Part shown: positions 32,464 through 42,729 of the stretch, piece after piece | How positions within the stretch are numbered: the first letter of the stretch is position 1 | Layout of the letters: every line of letters begins with the position of its first letter | Source: Ciceribacter sichuanensis | GTDB taxonomy: Bacteria; Pseudomonadota; Alphaproteobacteria; Rhizobiales; Rhizobiaceae | DNA: 64,000 bases | NCBI RefSeq assembly: GCF_024055605.1 | Contig: NZ_JAMXLX010000010.1 | Span: 1 to 64,000 of the forward strand | Direction of reading: 5' to 3' | Notes under the pieces: model-generated | The model's database searches: none | Told to the model about the DNA's origin: nothing | Seen by the model: only the letters and a program-made list of their open reading frames with translations | Translations under genes and position numbers: made by a program

Positions 32464-33702
32464 TCAGAGGCCGCTGTTTTCCGCGGCAGTCTTCAGCGCA
32501 TCCTCTGCCGAGGATTGTCCCAGAAGCGCTTCCTGTATGGCCTGTTGCAGGGCCGTCGACAGTTCCTGATACTTCGGAGTGGTGGGGCGAGGATACATGG
32601 CGGCAAGGCCGAGCTTGGCAGCGGCGATAAGCTCTTCCTGACCCTTCGTCACGGCCGGATCATCATACGATGAAGCCCATATGGGCAGGCTGAGTTTCGC
32701 ATATTCATTCTGCACGGGCTGGGAAGTCATGTGGACGATGTACTTCCAGGCTTCCTCAGGATGCTTGCTGGTGGTCGTGACGCCGAGTCCCATTGAACCG
32801 TTGACTGCGGACACCTCGCTCTTGCCGGTGACGCCCGGTGCGGGAACAATGCCCACTTTCCCCGCTACCTTGCTTTCCTTGGGATCGTTGGCCATGTTGT
32901 ACATATAGGTCCAGTTGAGGGCAAAAGCGGCTTCGCCATTCTGGAACACCTTGCGGACATCCTCTTCCAGGAATTCCTTGGAGTTCGGATTGGTCAGGCC
33001 GGAATTATAGCTCGTCACCATGTAGTTCAAAGCGTCGAGCCCGCCACCGGTCTGGAAATCAGGCTTTCCGTCCTTGAGGAAGTCTCCGCCATAAGCACTG
33101 ACGAGAGTGGTATAGTCGCAGACTGCCGCTTCCGCCTGAGACCAACTCCAGGCGATCGGTGTTGAAAGCAACCCCTTGTCCTTGATGATCTTGGCTTGCT
33201 CCGCAAGTTCGTCCCATGTGCGGGGCGGCGCCTTGATGCCGGCCTTTTCGAGGATTTCCTTGTTGTAGAACATATACTTCGTATCGAGAATCCAGGGCAT
33301 GCCGTAGCTCTTGCCGCTATATTGGACCGTGGTCCACGCTCCCGGCAGGATGCCTTTCTTCATATCGTCGGTAATGCGGTCGGAAATATCGACGAGAACG
33401 TTGTTGCTTGCGTATTCGGCCGGCCAGATCACGTCGAACAGCACGACGTCGTAACCGCCGCCGGATCCCTGGGCCAGCACTGTCTTGTCATGCAGGCCTT
33501 CGTAAGGGACGAATTCGAGATTCACCTTGATGTCCGGGTTGGCTTTCGTAAAAGCCTCCGTCATGGCGCGGACATCGTCCTCGCTATAGGCCGCCTGCGC
33601 CATAAAAAGCGCGTTCAGCGTCGTCTCTGCGAAAGCACTGCTTGCGAATGACAGCGCGGCGAAGCCGGTTCCGATCAGCAGTTTATGCGTGTTCTTCAAC
33701 AT
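32464..33702 (-). CDS. Carbohydrate ABC solute-binding protein (family 1)
   Basis: A 412-residue periplasmic protein with a Sec signal (MLKNTHKLLIGTGFAALSFASSAFAE). It has MalE/UgpB-like motifs (AMTEAFTKANPDIKVNLEFVPY, GGYDVVLFDVIWPAEYAS). ATG at 33702 follows GGAGGG at proper distance. First gene of the operon SBP-permease-permease-SIS-PfkB-ATPase and divergent from the ROK regulator. Confidence 0.9.
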   Translation of the reverse strand: MLKNTHKLLIGTGFAALSFASSAFAETTLNALFMAQAAYSEDDVRAMTEAFTKANPDIKVNLEFVPYEGLHDKTVLAQGSGGGYDVVLFDVIWPAEYASNNVLVDISDRITDDMKKGILPGAWTTVQYSGKSYGMPWILDTKYMFYNKEILEKAGIKAPPRTWDELAEQAKIIKDKGLLSTPIAWSWSQAEAAVCDYTTLVSAYGGDFLKDGKPDFQTGGGLDALNYMVTSYNSGLTNPNSKEFLEEDVRKVFQNGEAAFALNWTYMYNMANDPKESKVAGKVGIVPAPGVTGKSEVSAVNGSMGLGVTTTSKHPEEAWKYIVHMTSQPVQNEYAKLSLPIWASSYDDPAVTKGQEELIAAAKLGLAAMYPRPTTPKYQELSTALQQAIQEALLGQSSAEDALKTAAENSGL

Positions 33703-33867
33703 CTTGCCCTCCATTGGCGATCAGATTCGATGGCCGGGACGCTTGGCGTCGTCCGGCGCTGAAATTTCCGCCGCTCTTTGCGGCAGCCGTCGACATATCG
33801 ATCGAAACGCGTGGATTCGGCGCTCGCCGTTTTCCGATTTGTTCCCCGGAAGCTTCTTTGGCTTCAT

Positions 33868-33888
33868 TAAGTCAATTGTCTTGACTTA
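33868..33888. promoter_or_regulatory. Palindromic operator in the ROK/ABC divergent region
   Basis: AAGTCAA-TTGTC-TTGACTT is a perfect 7-5-7 inverted repeat, flanked by a further T/A pair on each side. It lies between the ROK gene and the binding-protein gene in an AT-rich stretch and overlaps a TTGACT that could serve as a -35. It is the best candidate binding site for the ROK repressor. Confidence 0.65.
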
Positions 33889-33930
33889 TTTATTGTTCGA
33901 TAATCTAAACGTGTCAAGAGGAAATCTCCG

Positions 33931-35151
33931 ATGAACAATGTCCGCCCCATCCGCGCCAAGCGCGGGACGAATCTGGAAGGTGCGAGCGCGCATAACCGGC
34001 GCGTGATCGTGGAAGCACTTCGGTTGAACGGGCAATTGTCACGTGCCGACCTGGCGCGCGCGACGGCATTGACGAAACAGACGGTGTCGAACATCGTGGA
34101 TGAACTGGAACGCGACGGTCTTGTCGTGTCGCTGACCGCCGTGCGTAGCGGGCGCGGCCAGCCTTCGACGCCCTACAGGCTTGTGCCGGAGGGCGCCTAT
34201 GCCATCGGCTTGCAGATCGATCGCCATGTCACTCGCTCCATCGCAGTTGATCTTGTCGGAACTGTTTTGGTCCGCTTTGCCGCCAGCCTGCCTCAAGGTG
34301 GCCCGTCGGCCGGCGTAAAAACAGTGCTCGATCTCGTGGAGAAAACGCGCAGGGAACTGGCGAAGATCGCTACCCATTCTGAAGAACGCCTCGTTGGACT
34401 TGGCGTGGCGATGCCCGGGCCTTTCGGTATCGAGACGGTCGATGACGATCCCTGGATGATGAGCGCATGGCAGAATTTTCCACTGCTCGAGACGCTTGCC
34501 GTGGGCACCGGATTAGACGTTGCGCTCCAGAATGACGCAGCAGCGGCAGCCACGGCGGAAAAAATGATCGGCGCAGCCAACGGGATCGACCACGCCATAT
34601 GTCTCTATCTCGGTTATGGCCTTGGCGCCGGTCTTATCCTTGACGGGGATCTTTATCGCGGTGCGAATGGTAATGCGGGCGAAATCGGCATGGTTCTTAC
34701 CACCCGACCCGAGGGAAGGCTTTCCCCGCTTGAGCATCGCACTTCCATCGCCTCGCTCTGCAAGGTTATGGATATAGATCCAGCCATCGACGACCTGTAT
34801 GGCAGGATTACGGATGCCGTAGCGATGAGGAACCCAAGACTGCTCGAATGGGTGGAGGGCGCCGCGGCGGATCTGCGCGCGACGATCCAGATGAGCGAAA
34901 CCATCTTCGATCCGCAAACGATCATCCTCTGCGGGAGTTTGCCGGAAACGCTTGCGCGTCTCCTGATGCAGTCCCTCGATCCTCTGCTTCCGTCCATCGC
35001 GGAACGGCGGGACCGCACGTTTCCCCGGCTTCAACTCGGCTTTACCGATCCCTGGGCCGTGGCGGTTGGCGCCGCCGCCGAGCCGATCGGTCGCACGTTC
35101 GACCCGCGCTTTTCGGCCATTCTGAAGACGCGTGCGGGGTTCGTCGCCTAG
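33931..35151 (+). CDS. ROK-family transcriptional regulator (NagC/XylR type)
   Basis: A 406-residue protein with an N-terminal winged HTH (about 20-75: NRRVIVEALRLNGQLSRADLARATALTKQTVSNIVDEL). A ROK sugar-kinase-like domain follows (GLGVAMPGPFGI, GLGAGLILDGDLYRGANGNAGEIG). It is divergent from the ABC operon and likely represses it, with the imported sugar or its phosphate as inducer. The zinc-binding His/Cys cluster of classic ROK proteins is not obvious after the NAGEIG block. Confidence 0.9.
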   Translation: MNNVRPIRAKRGTNLEGASAHNRRVIVEALRLNGQLSRADLARATALTKQTVSNIVDELERDGLVVSLTAVRSGRGQPSTPYRLVPEGAYAIGLQIDRHVTRSIAVDLVGTVLVRFAASLPQGGPSAGVKTVLDLVEKTRRELAKIATHSEERLVGLGVAMPGPFGIETVDDDPWMMSAWQNFPLLETLAVGTGLDVALQNDAAAAATAEKMIGAANGIDHAICLYLGYGLGAGLILDGDLYRGANGNAGEIGMVLTTRPEGRLSPLEHRTSIASLCKVMDIDPAIDDLYGRITDAVAMRNPRLLEWVEGAAADLRATIQMSETIFDPQTIILCGSLPETLARLLMQSLDPLLPSIAERRDRTFPRLQLGFTDPWAVAVGAAAEPIGRTFDPRFSAILKTRAGFVA

Positions 35152-35186
35152 AGCCGTGTCACTAAGGCGAGCCGATCTGCAACCTG

Positions 35187-35327
35187 ATGCCGATTGCCCA
35201 AGCAGTCTCGGGGGGGCTTGAAGTCGGCTTCGTGCTCGAATGGACGCGCGATCTTCCCAGCCGCGCCTTCGAGTTCAAGTCGATCAGGGGCATGGCGAAT
35301 TACATCCAAGCGCACGGGTCACCCTAG
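35187..35327 (+). CDS. Unrecognised small ORF
   Basis: A 46-codon frame, MPIAQAVSGGLEVGFVLEWT.. ending ANYIQAHGSP, in the 270-bp gap between the ROK gene and the Pxp operon. The frame is open upstream to a stop at about 35163, so it may be the tail of a lost gene. No clear ribosome site. Function unknown; could also be non-coding. Confidence 0.25.
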   Translation: MPIAQAVSGGLEVGFVLEWTRDLPSRAFEFKSIRGMANYIQAHGSP

Positions 35328-35404
35328 ATCCCATAAAACAGCAAGAGCTTAGCGTCCGTCTTAACTGCTGAAAGCCGTCTGTCCTACGCCCCATGCAGCA
35401 ACGC

Positions 35405-35426
35405 GGGTGAGCGTCCTTTCTCACCC
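35405..35426 (-). terminator. Hairpin overlapping the stop of the biotin carboxylase gene
   Basis: GGGTGAG (35405-35411) pairs with CTCACCC (35420-35426) around an 8-base loop, spanning the stop codon. It could end the Pxp operon transcript, though no U-tract follows on the minus strand. Confidence 0.45.
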
Positions 35427-37151
35427 TTCGAAACGTGCGATTTCGTCCCCGGCCTGCAGATAGTCGTTGGCGCTTGCTTTCAGCCGAATCTTGCCGTTGC
35501 GTGTCGCGATGACCTGGGTTTCCATCTTCATCGCTTCCATCACCGCGATCAGGTCTCCGACGGCGACCTCCGCGCCATCCTCGACCCTGAACGCCTGTAG
35601 CGTGCCGGAAATGGGCGCCGTAATGCTCGAGGCGTCTTCCGCATCGGCCACCGGTGTCTGACCGATGCCGGACCCGACCAGGCCGCCGAGACCGGCCAGC
35701 ATGGCGGCCGGAATCCCGAGGGCGTGGCGCTTGCCATCGATCTCGACATAGGTGCGGATCAGCGTGGTGTCGGCGATCGGCTCGGGCCGGGCGGCGGCCT
35801 CCAAAGTCGATGCGAAATCCGTTTCGATCCAGCGCGTATGCACCTTGAAGCCGCCTTCACCGATGAAGTCGTCGTTTTCCACCACGGCGCGATGGAAGGG
35901 AAGAACGGTGGCGACCCCTTCAATCCGGAATTCTCCCAGAGCGCGGCGCGCGCGCGCGAGGGCCTGCTCCCGGGTCGCGCCGACGACGATCAGCTTGGCC
36001 GTCAGGGAATCGAAGGTGCCGGGCACCGTCGAGCCGGACACCACGCCGCTATCGAGGCGGATGCCGGGGCCGGAGGGAGGGGAGAAGGTCGAGATCGTGC
36101 CCGGCGTCGGCAGGAAGCCACGACCCGGATCTTCGGCATTGATGCGAAACTCGATCGCATGACCGCGTGGCGCGGGTGTCTCAGTGACTTGCAGCGGCAA
36201 ACCGTCGGCAATGCGGAACTGTTCGATGACCAGATCGATACCGGTCGTCTCTTCGGTCACCGGATGTTCGACCTGAAGCCGGGTATTGACCTCGAGGAAG
36301 GAGATCGTGCCGTCAATACCGAGCAGAAATTCGACCGTGCCGGCGCCCGAATATCCGGCCGCGGCGCAGATGCGCCTAGCGGCATCATGGATCTGCTGGC
36401 GCTGGGCCTGCGAGAGGAAGGGCGCGGGGGCCTCCTCGACGAGTTTCTGGTTGCGGCGCTGCAGCGAGCAGTCTCGGGTGCCGAGCACCAGGACATTGCC
36501 GTGCTTGTCGGCCAGAACCTGCGCCTCGATATGGCGGGGGCGGTCAAGGAAGCGTTCGAGGAAACATTCGCCGCGACCGAAGGCGGCCTTTGCCTCGCGA
36601 ACGGCGGATTCGTAGAGTTCCGCCACTTCCTCCATCTTCCAGGCAACCTTGAGTCCACGCCCGCCGCCGCCATGGGCCGCCTTGATGGCGACCGGAAGGC
36701 CATGCTGTTCGGCAAAGGCGACCACTTCCGCGGCCGTCTCGACGGGGCCGTCGCTTCCGGCGACGAGCGGTGCTCCGACGCTCAGGGCAATCCGCCGCGC
36801 TTCAACCTTGTCGCCGAGCGCTTCGATGACATGCGGGTCGGGGCCGATCCAGATCAGTCCCGCCTGCTGTACGGCGCGGGCAAACTCGGCCCGTTCGGAC
36901 AGGAATCCGTAGCCCGGATGGACCGCATCGGCCCCGGAACGCTTGGCGATGGCGATCAGCTTTTCGATGTCGAGATAGGTCTCCGCCGGCCGGCTGCCCT
37001 CCAGTCCATAGGCCTCGTCGGCCAGTGTGACGAAGAGTGCATCCATGTCCGTGTCCGCATAGACCGCGACCGATTGCAGGCCATGGTCACGACAGGCGCG
37101 GATGATGCGGACGGCGATTTCGCCGCGGTTGGCGATCAGCACTTTCTTCAT
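35421..37151 (-). CDS. Fused biotin carboxylase-biotin carboxyl carrier protein
   Basis: A 576-residue protein. The biotin carboxylase part (1-445) contains [34 protein letters not shown] and [10 protein letters not shown] linker leads to a BCCP domain (about 505-576) whose EAMKME motif has the biotinyl Lys542. It would charge biotin with carboxyl from bicarbonate at the cost of ATP. It is the last gene of the Pxp operon, so the carboxyl acceptor site is probably on the fused PxpB-PxpC protein. The family is often annotated as acetyl-CoA or methylcrotonyl-CoA carboxylase, but no carboxyltransferase of that kind is nearby. Confidence 0.9.
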   Translation of the reverse strand: MKKVLIANRGEIAVRIIRACRDHGLQSVAVYADTDMDALFVTLADEAYGLEGSRPAETYLDIEKLIAIAKRSGADAVHPGYGFLSERAEFARAVQQAGLIWIGPDPHVIEALGDKVEARRIALSVGAPLVAGSDGPVETAAEVVAFAEQHGLPVAIKAAHGGGGRGLKVAWKMEEVAELYESAVREAKAAFGRGECFLERFLDRPRHIEAQVLADKHGNVLVLGTRDCSLQRRNQKLVEEAPAPFLSQAQRQQIHDAARRICAAAGYSGAGTVEFLLGIDGTISFLEVNTRLQVEHPVTEETTGIDLVIEQFRIADGLPLQVTETPAPRGHAIEFRINAEDPGRGFLPTPGTISTFSPPSGPGIRLDSGVVSGSTVPGTFDSLTAKLIVVGATREQALARARRALGEFRIEGVATVLPFHRAVVENDDFIGEGGFKVHTRWIETDFASTLEAAARPEPIADTTLIRTYVEIDGKRHALGIPAAMLAGLGGLVGSGIGQTPVADAEDASSITAPISGTLQAFRVEDGAEVAVGDLIAVMEAMKMETQVIATRNGKIRLKASANDYLQAGDEIARFEG

Positions 37152-37194
37152 GGATGTCTCCTCACTGTTCTTGTTGGCCGCGGGTCCGCGCGTC

Positions 37195-38796
37195 TCAAGC
37201 CTTGCTCGGCTGAATATCGGCGAAACCCGTCACGGGCCTGAAACGTATCCGGGCATTGACCGGGATCTGCCCGGCGAGATCGAGATGGTAGTCCGCCACC
37301 GTGCCGATGACGGGATAGCCGCCGGTCAGCGGATGGTCCGCCAGGAACAGAACCGGCTGGCCGCTGTGCGGCACCTGGATGGCGCCGGTGGCCGTGCCTT
37401 CGCTCGGCAGTTCCGCCCTGTCCTTGCGTTCCAGCGAGACCTCGCCGGCAAGGCGGATACCCACGCGGTTCGATTGTGGCGTCACCTGCCAGAGCTGGTC
37501 GGAGAGCGTGGCGATGCCCGTCTGCGTAAACCAGTCGCTGCGCGGCCCCATGATCACGTCGAGCGTTACGATTTCGCTGGGAGCCGGATGATCGAAGGCG
37601 GGCATTTCGGATAGCGAAACACTGGTCAGGTTCGATGTTTCGCTGTCGACTGTCAGCAGCGCTCCCGTGGTGACCGGATCGGGTCCCACCACGGCCAGCG
37701 TATCGGTCGAGGCGCTGCCGAGGACCGGCTTCACGCGAAAGCCGCCGCGGACGGCGAGGTAGCTGCGCATTCCCCGGGGGGCATGGCCAAGGGTAACGAT
37801 GTCGCCTGCTTCGAGCGAGATTGGATGATAGGTCTCGGCCTTGCTGATGCGGCCGGAGGCGTCGCGGATCGAGATCGGGCAGGGGGCGCCGGTAAGCGCC
37901 ATCACGGCGCGGCCGGATACCTCGAAGGAGAAGCCACCCGGGATGATTTCGAGACAGGGTGCGTTGACGGGATTTCCGACGACGCGGTTGGCAGCCTTGA
38001 ACGCGCCCTGGTCGAGCGCGCCGGATGCCGACACGCCCTGACCGGTCTGTCCGAAACGGCCGAGATCCTGGAACAGGGCCGGCACGGGAGCGGTCAAAAC
38101 TTTCAGCGTCGGACCGTCGGCGGCGGCCGCGACCGTTGGAGCGACGGCAACCTTCGTCCCCGTGGCGGAAACGGGAACCGTCCTCTTTTCCAGATCGAAG
38201 AACCTCACCCTGTAGCCGGGCTGAAACAGCGCCGGCGGATCGCGTGACAGGTCCCACATCTTTTCCGGTGTCGTGCCGATGATCTGCCAGCCGCCGGGGC
38301 TGGCTTGCGGATAGACGCCGGAGAACGCGCCGGCCAGGGCGACCGAGCCCGCCGGAATTTTCGTGCGCGGGCTGCTGCGGCGCGGCACGTGAAGTGCAGG
38401 ATCGCCGCCGACGAGATAGCCGAAGCCGGGAGCGAAGCCGCAGAAGGCCACTGTGAAGGTGCTCTCGGTATGGCGGCGGATGACCTCTTCGACCGAAAGA
38501 CCCGTCAGCTCCGCCACGTCGGCCAGGTCTTCGCCATGATAGCTGACCGGGATCTCGACAAGCTTGTCGGAGGTGGCAACGCGGGCCGACAAATCGCGGG
38601 TTGCGATTTCGCCGGCGAGCTCTTCCGCCGACAGCCTTGAGGGCCGGAAGCGAACCATCAGCGTGCGGGCGGCGGGCACCATGTCCTCGATGCCTTCCAC
38701 CGGATCGGCTTCGAGCGAGGCGAACAGCGCCAGCGTCTCGTCGAGATCGGCGAGTTCTACCAGCAGAACTGTCAGGCTGACGGGCAGGAAACGCAT
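37195..38796 (-). CDS. Fused PxpB-PxpC (KipI-KipA) lactam amidolyase subunit
   Basis: A 533-residue fusion. The N-terminal half (about 1-215) is PxpB/KipI-like, with [20 protein letters not shown] and [26 protein letters not shown]. The C-terminal half (about 228-533) is PxpC/KipA-like ([38 protein letters not shown]). PxpABC hydrolyses 5-oxoproline to glutamate with ATP. The KipA family is also called biotin-dependent carboxyltransferase for its similarity to urea carboxylase. Real start is ATG 38796 ([14 protein letters not shown]). In B. subtilis kipI and kipA are separate genes. Confidence 0.9.
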   Translation of the reverse strand: MRFLPVSLTVLLVELADLDETLALFASLEADPVEGIEDMVPAARTLMVRFRPSRLSAEELAGEIATRDLSARVATSDKLVEIPVSYHGEDLADVAELTGLSVEEVIRRHTESTFTVAFCGFAPGFGYLVGGDPALHVPRRSSPRTKIPAGSVALAGAFSGVYPQASPGGWQIIGTTPEKMWDLSRDPPALFQPGYRVRFFDLEKRTVPVSATGTKVAVAPTVAAAADGPTLKVLTAPVPALFQDLGRFGQTGQGVSASGALDQGAFKAANRVVGNPVNAPCLEIIPGGFSFEVSGRAVMALTGAPCPISIRDASGRISKAETYHPISLEAGDIVTLGHAPRGMRSYLAVRGGFRVKPVLGSASTDTLAVVGPDPVTTGALLTVDSETSNLTSVSLSEMPAFDHPAPSEIVTLDVIMGPRSDWFTQTGIATLSDQLWQVTPQSNRVGIRLAGEVSLERKDRAELPSEGTATGAIQVPHSGQPVLFLADHPLTGGYPVIGTVADYHLDLAGQIPVNARIRFRPVTGFADIQPSKA

Positions 38797-38803
38797 CGAA
38801 ACC

Positions 38804-39610
38804 TCAGGCGTGATATGCGGAATCGGGAATGTCGGTAATGAACATATGCCCCGGCGCATGGGTGATTGCGAAGGGCACGCCAGACGCCATAACGGCCGCC
38901 TGAGGGGTGACGCCGCAGGCCCAGAAGACGGGAACCTCACCGGGCTCGATGCGCACCGGATCACCGAATTCCGGCCTGGAAAGATCCCGGATGCCGATCT
39001 CTTCGGGAGCACCGACATGCACGGGCGCGCCATGCACCGACGGGAAACGACCGGAGATCGTGGCCGCATCGGCGACCCGCGACGCCTTGATCGGCCGCAT
39101 CGAGACCACCATGTTCCCGTGCAGGCGACCGGCCGGGCGGCAGGGCTTGTCGGTCAGGTACATCGGCACGTTCGACTTGTCGGTGATGTGACGAATTTCG
39201 ATGCCGGCTTCGACCATGGGGGTTTCGAAGGTGAAACTGCAGCCGATGAGGAAGCTGACGAGATCGGGATGTTCCGCCCAGGCGGCGGTCGCATCGGCGG
39301 TTTCCTCGGCGAGCTTGCCATCGCGCCAGATGCGATAGAGCGGCAGATCCTTGCGCAGGTCCGCGCCCGGCGCCAGAAGCGTCGCGTGCGAGCCCGGATC
39401 GGAGACGTCGAGAACCGGGCAGGCTTTCGGATTGCGTTGCGCATAAAGCAGGAAATCGAAGGCCCAGTCGCGCGGCAGCACGATCATGTTGGCCTGGGTG
39501 AAGCCGGGGGCAACGCCGGAGGTCGGCTCGATCGCGCCTGCGCGATAACGCTCGCGGGCGATACGGGCCGGCTCGGTATTGACGTGACGAAGATGGTCTG
39601 TCGCGATCAT
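38804..39610 (-). CDS. Putative hydro-lyase (DUF1445, YcsI family)
   Basis: A 268-residue protein of the DUF1445/YcsI family, with [33 protein letters not shown] and a C-terminal half containing [13 protein letters not shown] and [15 protein letters not shown]. The AMTHAPGHM-type block is the family hallmark. Relatives act on D-glutamate/5-oxo-D-proline interconversion, which fits its place between PxpA and PxpBC, the same set as ycsFGI-kipIA in B. subtilis. It may convert D-glutamate and 5-oxoproline. Confidence 0.88.
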   Translation of the reverse strand: MIATDHLRHVNTEPARIARERYRAGAIEPTSGVAPGFTQANMIVLPRDWAFDFLLYAQRNPKACPVLDVSDPGSHATLLAPGADLRKDLPLYRIWRDGKLAEETADATAAWAEHPDLVSFLIGCSFTFETPMVEAGIEIRHITDKSNVPMYLTDKPCRPAGRLHGNMVVSMRPIKASRVADAATISGRFPSVHGAPVHVGAPEEIGIRDLSRPEFGDPVRIEPGEVPVFWACGVTPQAAVMASGVPFAITHAPGHMFITDIPDSAYHA

Positions 39611-39635
39611 TGTGTTCTTCCTTCGATGATCCTGA

Positions 39636-40400
39636 TCAAGCCGTCAGGAACGAGCGGACGGTGATGCCATCGGCCTCGAATGCGCGCCGGATTTCCCGCG
39701 CGATGGCAACGGCACCGGGGCTGTCGCCGTGGACGCAGATCGACTGCGCGTCGATCCTGATGGTCGAGCCGTCGATCGCTTCGAGCGTACCTTCACGGGC
39801 AAGCTGCAGCATGCGGCGGGCGATCAGTTGTGGGTCATGCAGGACGGAACCTTCTTCGCGACGGGAAACAAGCTGACCGTCCGGCGTGTAGGCGCGGTCG
39901 GCGAAAGCTTCCGCGACCACGTTCAGGCCCGACTTGCGGGCGAGTTCGAGGATTGGAGATCCTGCAAGGCCCATCAGGACGAGCGAGGGGTCGATGGCCT
40001 TGATGCCATCGATCACCGCCTGGCCCTGCTTCGGATCGTATGCGATGCGATTGTAAAGCGCGCCATGCGGCTTGACATATCCGACGCCAACGCCGGCAGC
40101 GGCGGCGATGCCCTTGAGGGCACCGATCTGATAGATGACGTCGGCGATGAGTTCTCCGCCCGTCACGTCCATGTCGCGCCGGCCGAAGCCGACGCGATCC
40201 GGATAGGAGACATGCGCCCCGATGGAAACACCTTTCCCGGCCGCCGCCTTGACGGTCTTCAGAATGCCGGCGGGGTCCCCGGCATGGAAGCCGCAGGCGA
40301 CATTGGCGCTGGACACGATGGCGAGCATTGCCGCGTCATCGCCCATGGCCCAGGCGCCATAGCTTTCACCGAGGTCACTGTTCAGATCGATGGCAGTCAT
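39636..40400 (-). CDS. pxpA: 5-oxoprolinase subunit PxpA (LamB/YcsF family)
   Basis: A 254-residue protein: [17 protein letters not shown].., [30 protein letters not shown] and [11 protein letters not shown] are the conserved YcsF blocks. It works with PxpB and PxpC in ATP-dependent opening of 5-oxoproline. ATG at 40400 starts the conserved N-terminus; the longer frame overlaps the transporter gene and is not real. It begins 11 bp after the transporter stop. Confidence 0.93.
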   Translation of the reverse strand: MTAIDLNSDLGESYGAWAMGDDAAMLAIVSSANVACGFHAGDPAGILKTVKAAAGKGVSIGAHVSYPDRVGFGRRDMDVTGGELIADVIYQIGALKGIAAAAGVGVGYVKPHGALYNRIAYDPKQGQAVIDGIKAIDPSLVLMGLAGSPILELARKSGLNVVAEAFADRAYTPDGQLVSRREEGSVLHDPQLIARRMLQLAREGTLEAIDGSTIRIDAQSICVHGDSPGAVAIAREIRRAFEADGITVRSFLTA

Positions 40401-40411
40401 GTCTCTTTTCC

Positions 40412-41671
40412 TCAGGAAGCAGTCAGCAGCGCGAAGATCGGGCCGATCGACTTGTAGCCCATGTACCAGGTGAGCGCGCAGGTCAGCACACCGAGCGCCA
40501 GCAACCAGCGCGGATAGCGATAGCCGCCCATGAGGTCCGAACGAGCCCAGGCCGCATAGATGAAGATCGACAGGCCGATCGGCAGGATCAGACCGTTCAG
40601 ACCGCCGACGAAGACGAGCATCTGGGCCGGTGGCGTGGTGATGACCACGTAGAAGAACAGCGATACGGCGATGAAGATCACGGTGGCGATGTTGCGGGCG
40701 CGTTCGCTGATGTCCTTCTTGAAGACGGTGATGAACGAGACCGAGGTATAGGCGGCACCGATGACCGAGGTGATCGCGGCAAACCACAGCACGGCACCGA
40801 AGATGCGATAGCCGACATCGCCGGCGGCGGCCTGGAAAGCCTGCGCTGCAGGGTTTGCCCCCTTGCCCGAGATGTCGATCACGACACCGCTGGCAACGAC
40901 GCCGAGGATTGCAAGGAAGAGCACATAGCGCATCAGCCCGGTGACGGCGATGCCCGTCAGCGCCGCGCGGTTGACGGCTCCGAGGTTTTCGATGCCGACC
41001 GTCCCCTTGTCGAGCAGGCGATGGGCGCCGGAATAGGTGATGTAGCCGCCGACGGTGCCGCCGACGATGGTGGTGATCGTGGCGAAGTCGATCGTGCTCG
41101 GCAGGAAGGTCTGGAAAAGCGCATCACCGACCGGGGGACCGGAAACGATGGCGACATAAAGCGTCAGGACGATCATCAGGACGCCGGCCACGATGATCAG
41201 CCGGTCGATGGCGACGCCTGCGCGCTTCGACAGGAATATGGCGATGGCGATCAGCGCGCTGACCGCACCGCCCCATTTCGGATCGATGCCGAGCATGGCG
41301 TTGAGGCCGAGGCCGGAGCCGCCGATATTGCCGATGTTGAAGAAAAGGCCGCCGACGATGACGAGAACGGCCAGCACATAACCCGTGCCCGGAACGGCGG
41401 CATTGGCAATATCGGAGGCGCGCATCCTGGTGAGCGTCACGATCCGCCAGATGTTCAACTGCACCACGAAATCGATCAGGATCGACGCCAGAATGGCAAA
41501 GGCAAAGGCAGACCCGAGCTTGGTCGTGAAGGTCGCCGTCTGGGTGATGAAGCCCGGCCCGATGGCCGAGGTTGCCATGAGGAAGATCGCGGCCGTCAAT
41601 GCCGCGCGGCGTGACCTTGCGGACATGCCGCCGGGGCTGGCGCTGCTTTGGGATGTCGAATTCTGATCCAT
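40412..41671 (-). CDS. NRAMP-like transporter lacking the metal-site motifs (YcsG type)
   Basis: A 419-residue inner-membrane protein with eleven or so helices and an NRAMP-like fold. TM1 reads [18 protein letters not shown], whereas true NRAMP metal carriers have DPGN there. TM6 has [16 protein letters not shown] in place of the MPH motif. This fits the YcsG branch found with PxpA genes. Metal transport is therefore doubtful. As first gene of the Pxp operon, it may import the operon's substrate (5-oxoproline or another lactam); that is inference. Confidence 0.82.
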   Translation of the reverse strand: MDQNSTSQSSASPGGMSARSRRAALTAAIFLMATSAIGPGFITQTATFTTKLGSAFAFAILASILIDFVVQLNIWRIVTLTRMRASDIANAAVPGTGYVLAVLVIVGGLFFNIGNIGGSGLGLNAMLGIDPKWGGAVSALIAIAIFLSKRAGVAIDRLIIVAGVLMIVLTLYVAIVSGPPVGDALFQTFLPSTIDFATITTIVGGTVGGYITYSGAHRLLDKGTVGIENLGAVNRAALTGIAVTGLMRYVLFLAILGVVASGVVIDISGKGANPAAQAFQAAAGDVGYRIFGAVLWFAAITSVIGAAYTSVSFITVFKKDISERARNIATVIFIAVSLFFYVVITTPPAQMLVFVGGLNGLILPIGLSIFIYAAWARSDLMGGYRYPRWLLALGVLTCALTWYMGYKSIGPIFALLTAS

Positions 41672-42066
41672 GTTACCCTCTCCGTTGATCGATCGATTGT
41701 TCGAAACTCGTGGCGGAATTGACTATCGATAAAGGCAAGGTCGTCTGGTTTCACAATTCTGTCAATATTGTTCAACAATTTTATTGCATCGTTCTACCAT
41801 TGTGGACAAATGTTGAGCGATTTGCTTTCCTCTTGGGCACTTATCTCCTCGATTTGCGTAGATATGCACCATCCCGGATCGGTTGTCGGCACTGGCCTTC
41901 ACAAGTCTGGAGGGTTGCCGTCAGGCGCGATGCACGGATGCAGCTGGGCAAACATCGCTGACCATAAAGCTCTCCTGCGAGGGAGAAGCAGTTTCGTTTC
42001 CGTGCAAAGCACGTTAACGATGCGCTGGGGCCAATTACTTGCATTTGGAATGTTCAAGGGACATTG
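41672..42066. promoter_or_regulatory. Divergent regulatory region of Pxp operon and GntR gene
   Basis: A 395-bp gap without an obvious gene. It contains the perfect palindrome ATTGTT-C-AACAAT (41767-41779), a related site ATTGTGGACAAAT about 30 bp away (41799-41811), and ATTGTTCGAAAC near 41697. These TTGT/ACAA boxes resemble operators of FCD-type GntR regulators. The rest of the gap holds nothing I recognise. Confidence 0.55.
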
Positions 42067-42729
42067 ATGGCTGAGCAGGAAACCACATCGGCGCTTGCGC
42101 CTCGCCTGGCGGAAGAGATCCGCGACAAGCTCATTGCCGGGGAACTGAAGCCCGGTCAGCGCCTGTCAGAAGCGGCCTTGAGCGGTGATCTCGCGGTTTC
42201 GCGCAATTCGCTGAGGGAAGCTTTCCGCCTGCTCACCAAGGAAGGATTGCTGCACCACGAACCCCATCGAGGCGTTTTCGTCGCCACTCCCAGCATGGCC
42301 TCGATCATCGACATCTACCGGGTGCGCCGAATGATCGAATGCCAGGCGATCGCCAGAGCCTATCCCAATCACCCCGCCGTCGCGCGCATGCGCAGCGCGG
42401 TGGAATGCGCAAGGAGCGCCCGCGATGAGAAGGATTGGGGCACGGTCGGCAGCCAGAACATGGTGTTCCATGCCGCGATCGTGGACCTCGCCGACAGTCA
42501 GCGTCTCAATGCCTTCTACGCGCAAATCGCCGCCGAGCTTCGCTTGAGCTTCGGCCTGCTCGCCAGCCCTGAGCTTCTGCACGGCCCGTATGTGGACCTC
42601 AACGCCGCGCTGGTCGAGATGCTGGTGGCCGGAAGGACCAAGGAGGCGGCCGAGGCACTGGAGAGCTATCTTCTGCAGTCCGAACGCACGGTGCTGGCAG
42701 CGTTTTCGCGAATTGACGTCAATACATGA
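42067..42729 (+). CDS. GntR-family regulator (FCD domain)
   Basis: A 220-residue protein. Winged HTH at about 5-70 (LAEEIRDKLIAGELKPGQRLSEAALSGDLAVSRNSLREAFRLLTKEGLL), followed by an all-helical FCD ligand-binding domain (80-215). ATG at 42067 has AAGGG upstream; TTG at 42064 is less likely. It is divergent from the Pxp operon and is its probable repressor, with an organic acid or lactam ligand (and a metal ion, as in many FCD domains). It takes the place of the IclR-type KipR of B. subtilis. Confidence 0.92.
   Translation: MAEQETTSALAPRLAEEIRDKLIAGELKPGQRLSEAALSGDLAVSRNSLREAFRLLTKEGLLHHEPHRGVFVATPSMASIIDIYRVRRMIECQAIARAYPNHPAVARMRSAVECARSARDEKDWGTVGSQNMVFHAAIVDLADSQRLNAFYAQIAAELRLSFGLLASPELLHGPYVDLNAALVEMLVAGRTKEAAEALESYLLQSERTVLAAFSRIDVNT

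Noticed and set aside
35724-37241. Long plus-strand open frame (505 codons) opposite the biotin carboxylase gene
   Set aside because: It is antisense to a clear BC-BCCP gene, lacks recognisable domains and a ribosome site, and follows from GC-rich codon bias.
40328-41614. Plus-strand open frame (428 codons) opposite the NRAMP-like gene
   Set aside because: Antisense to a membrane protein gene, very high Asp/Arg/Gly content and no family.
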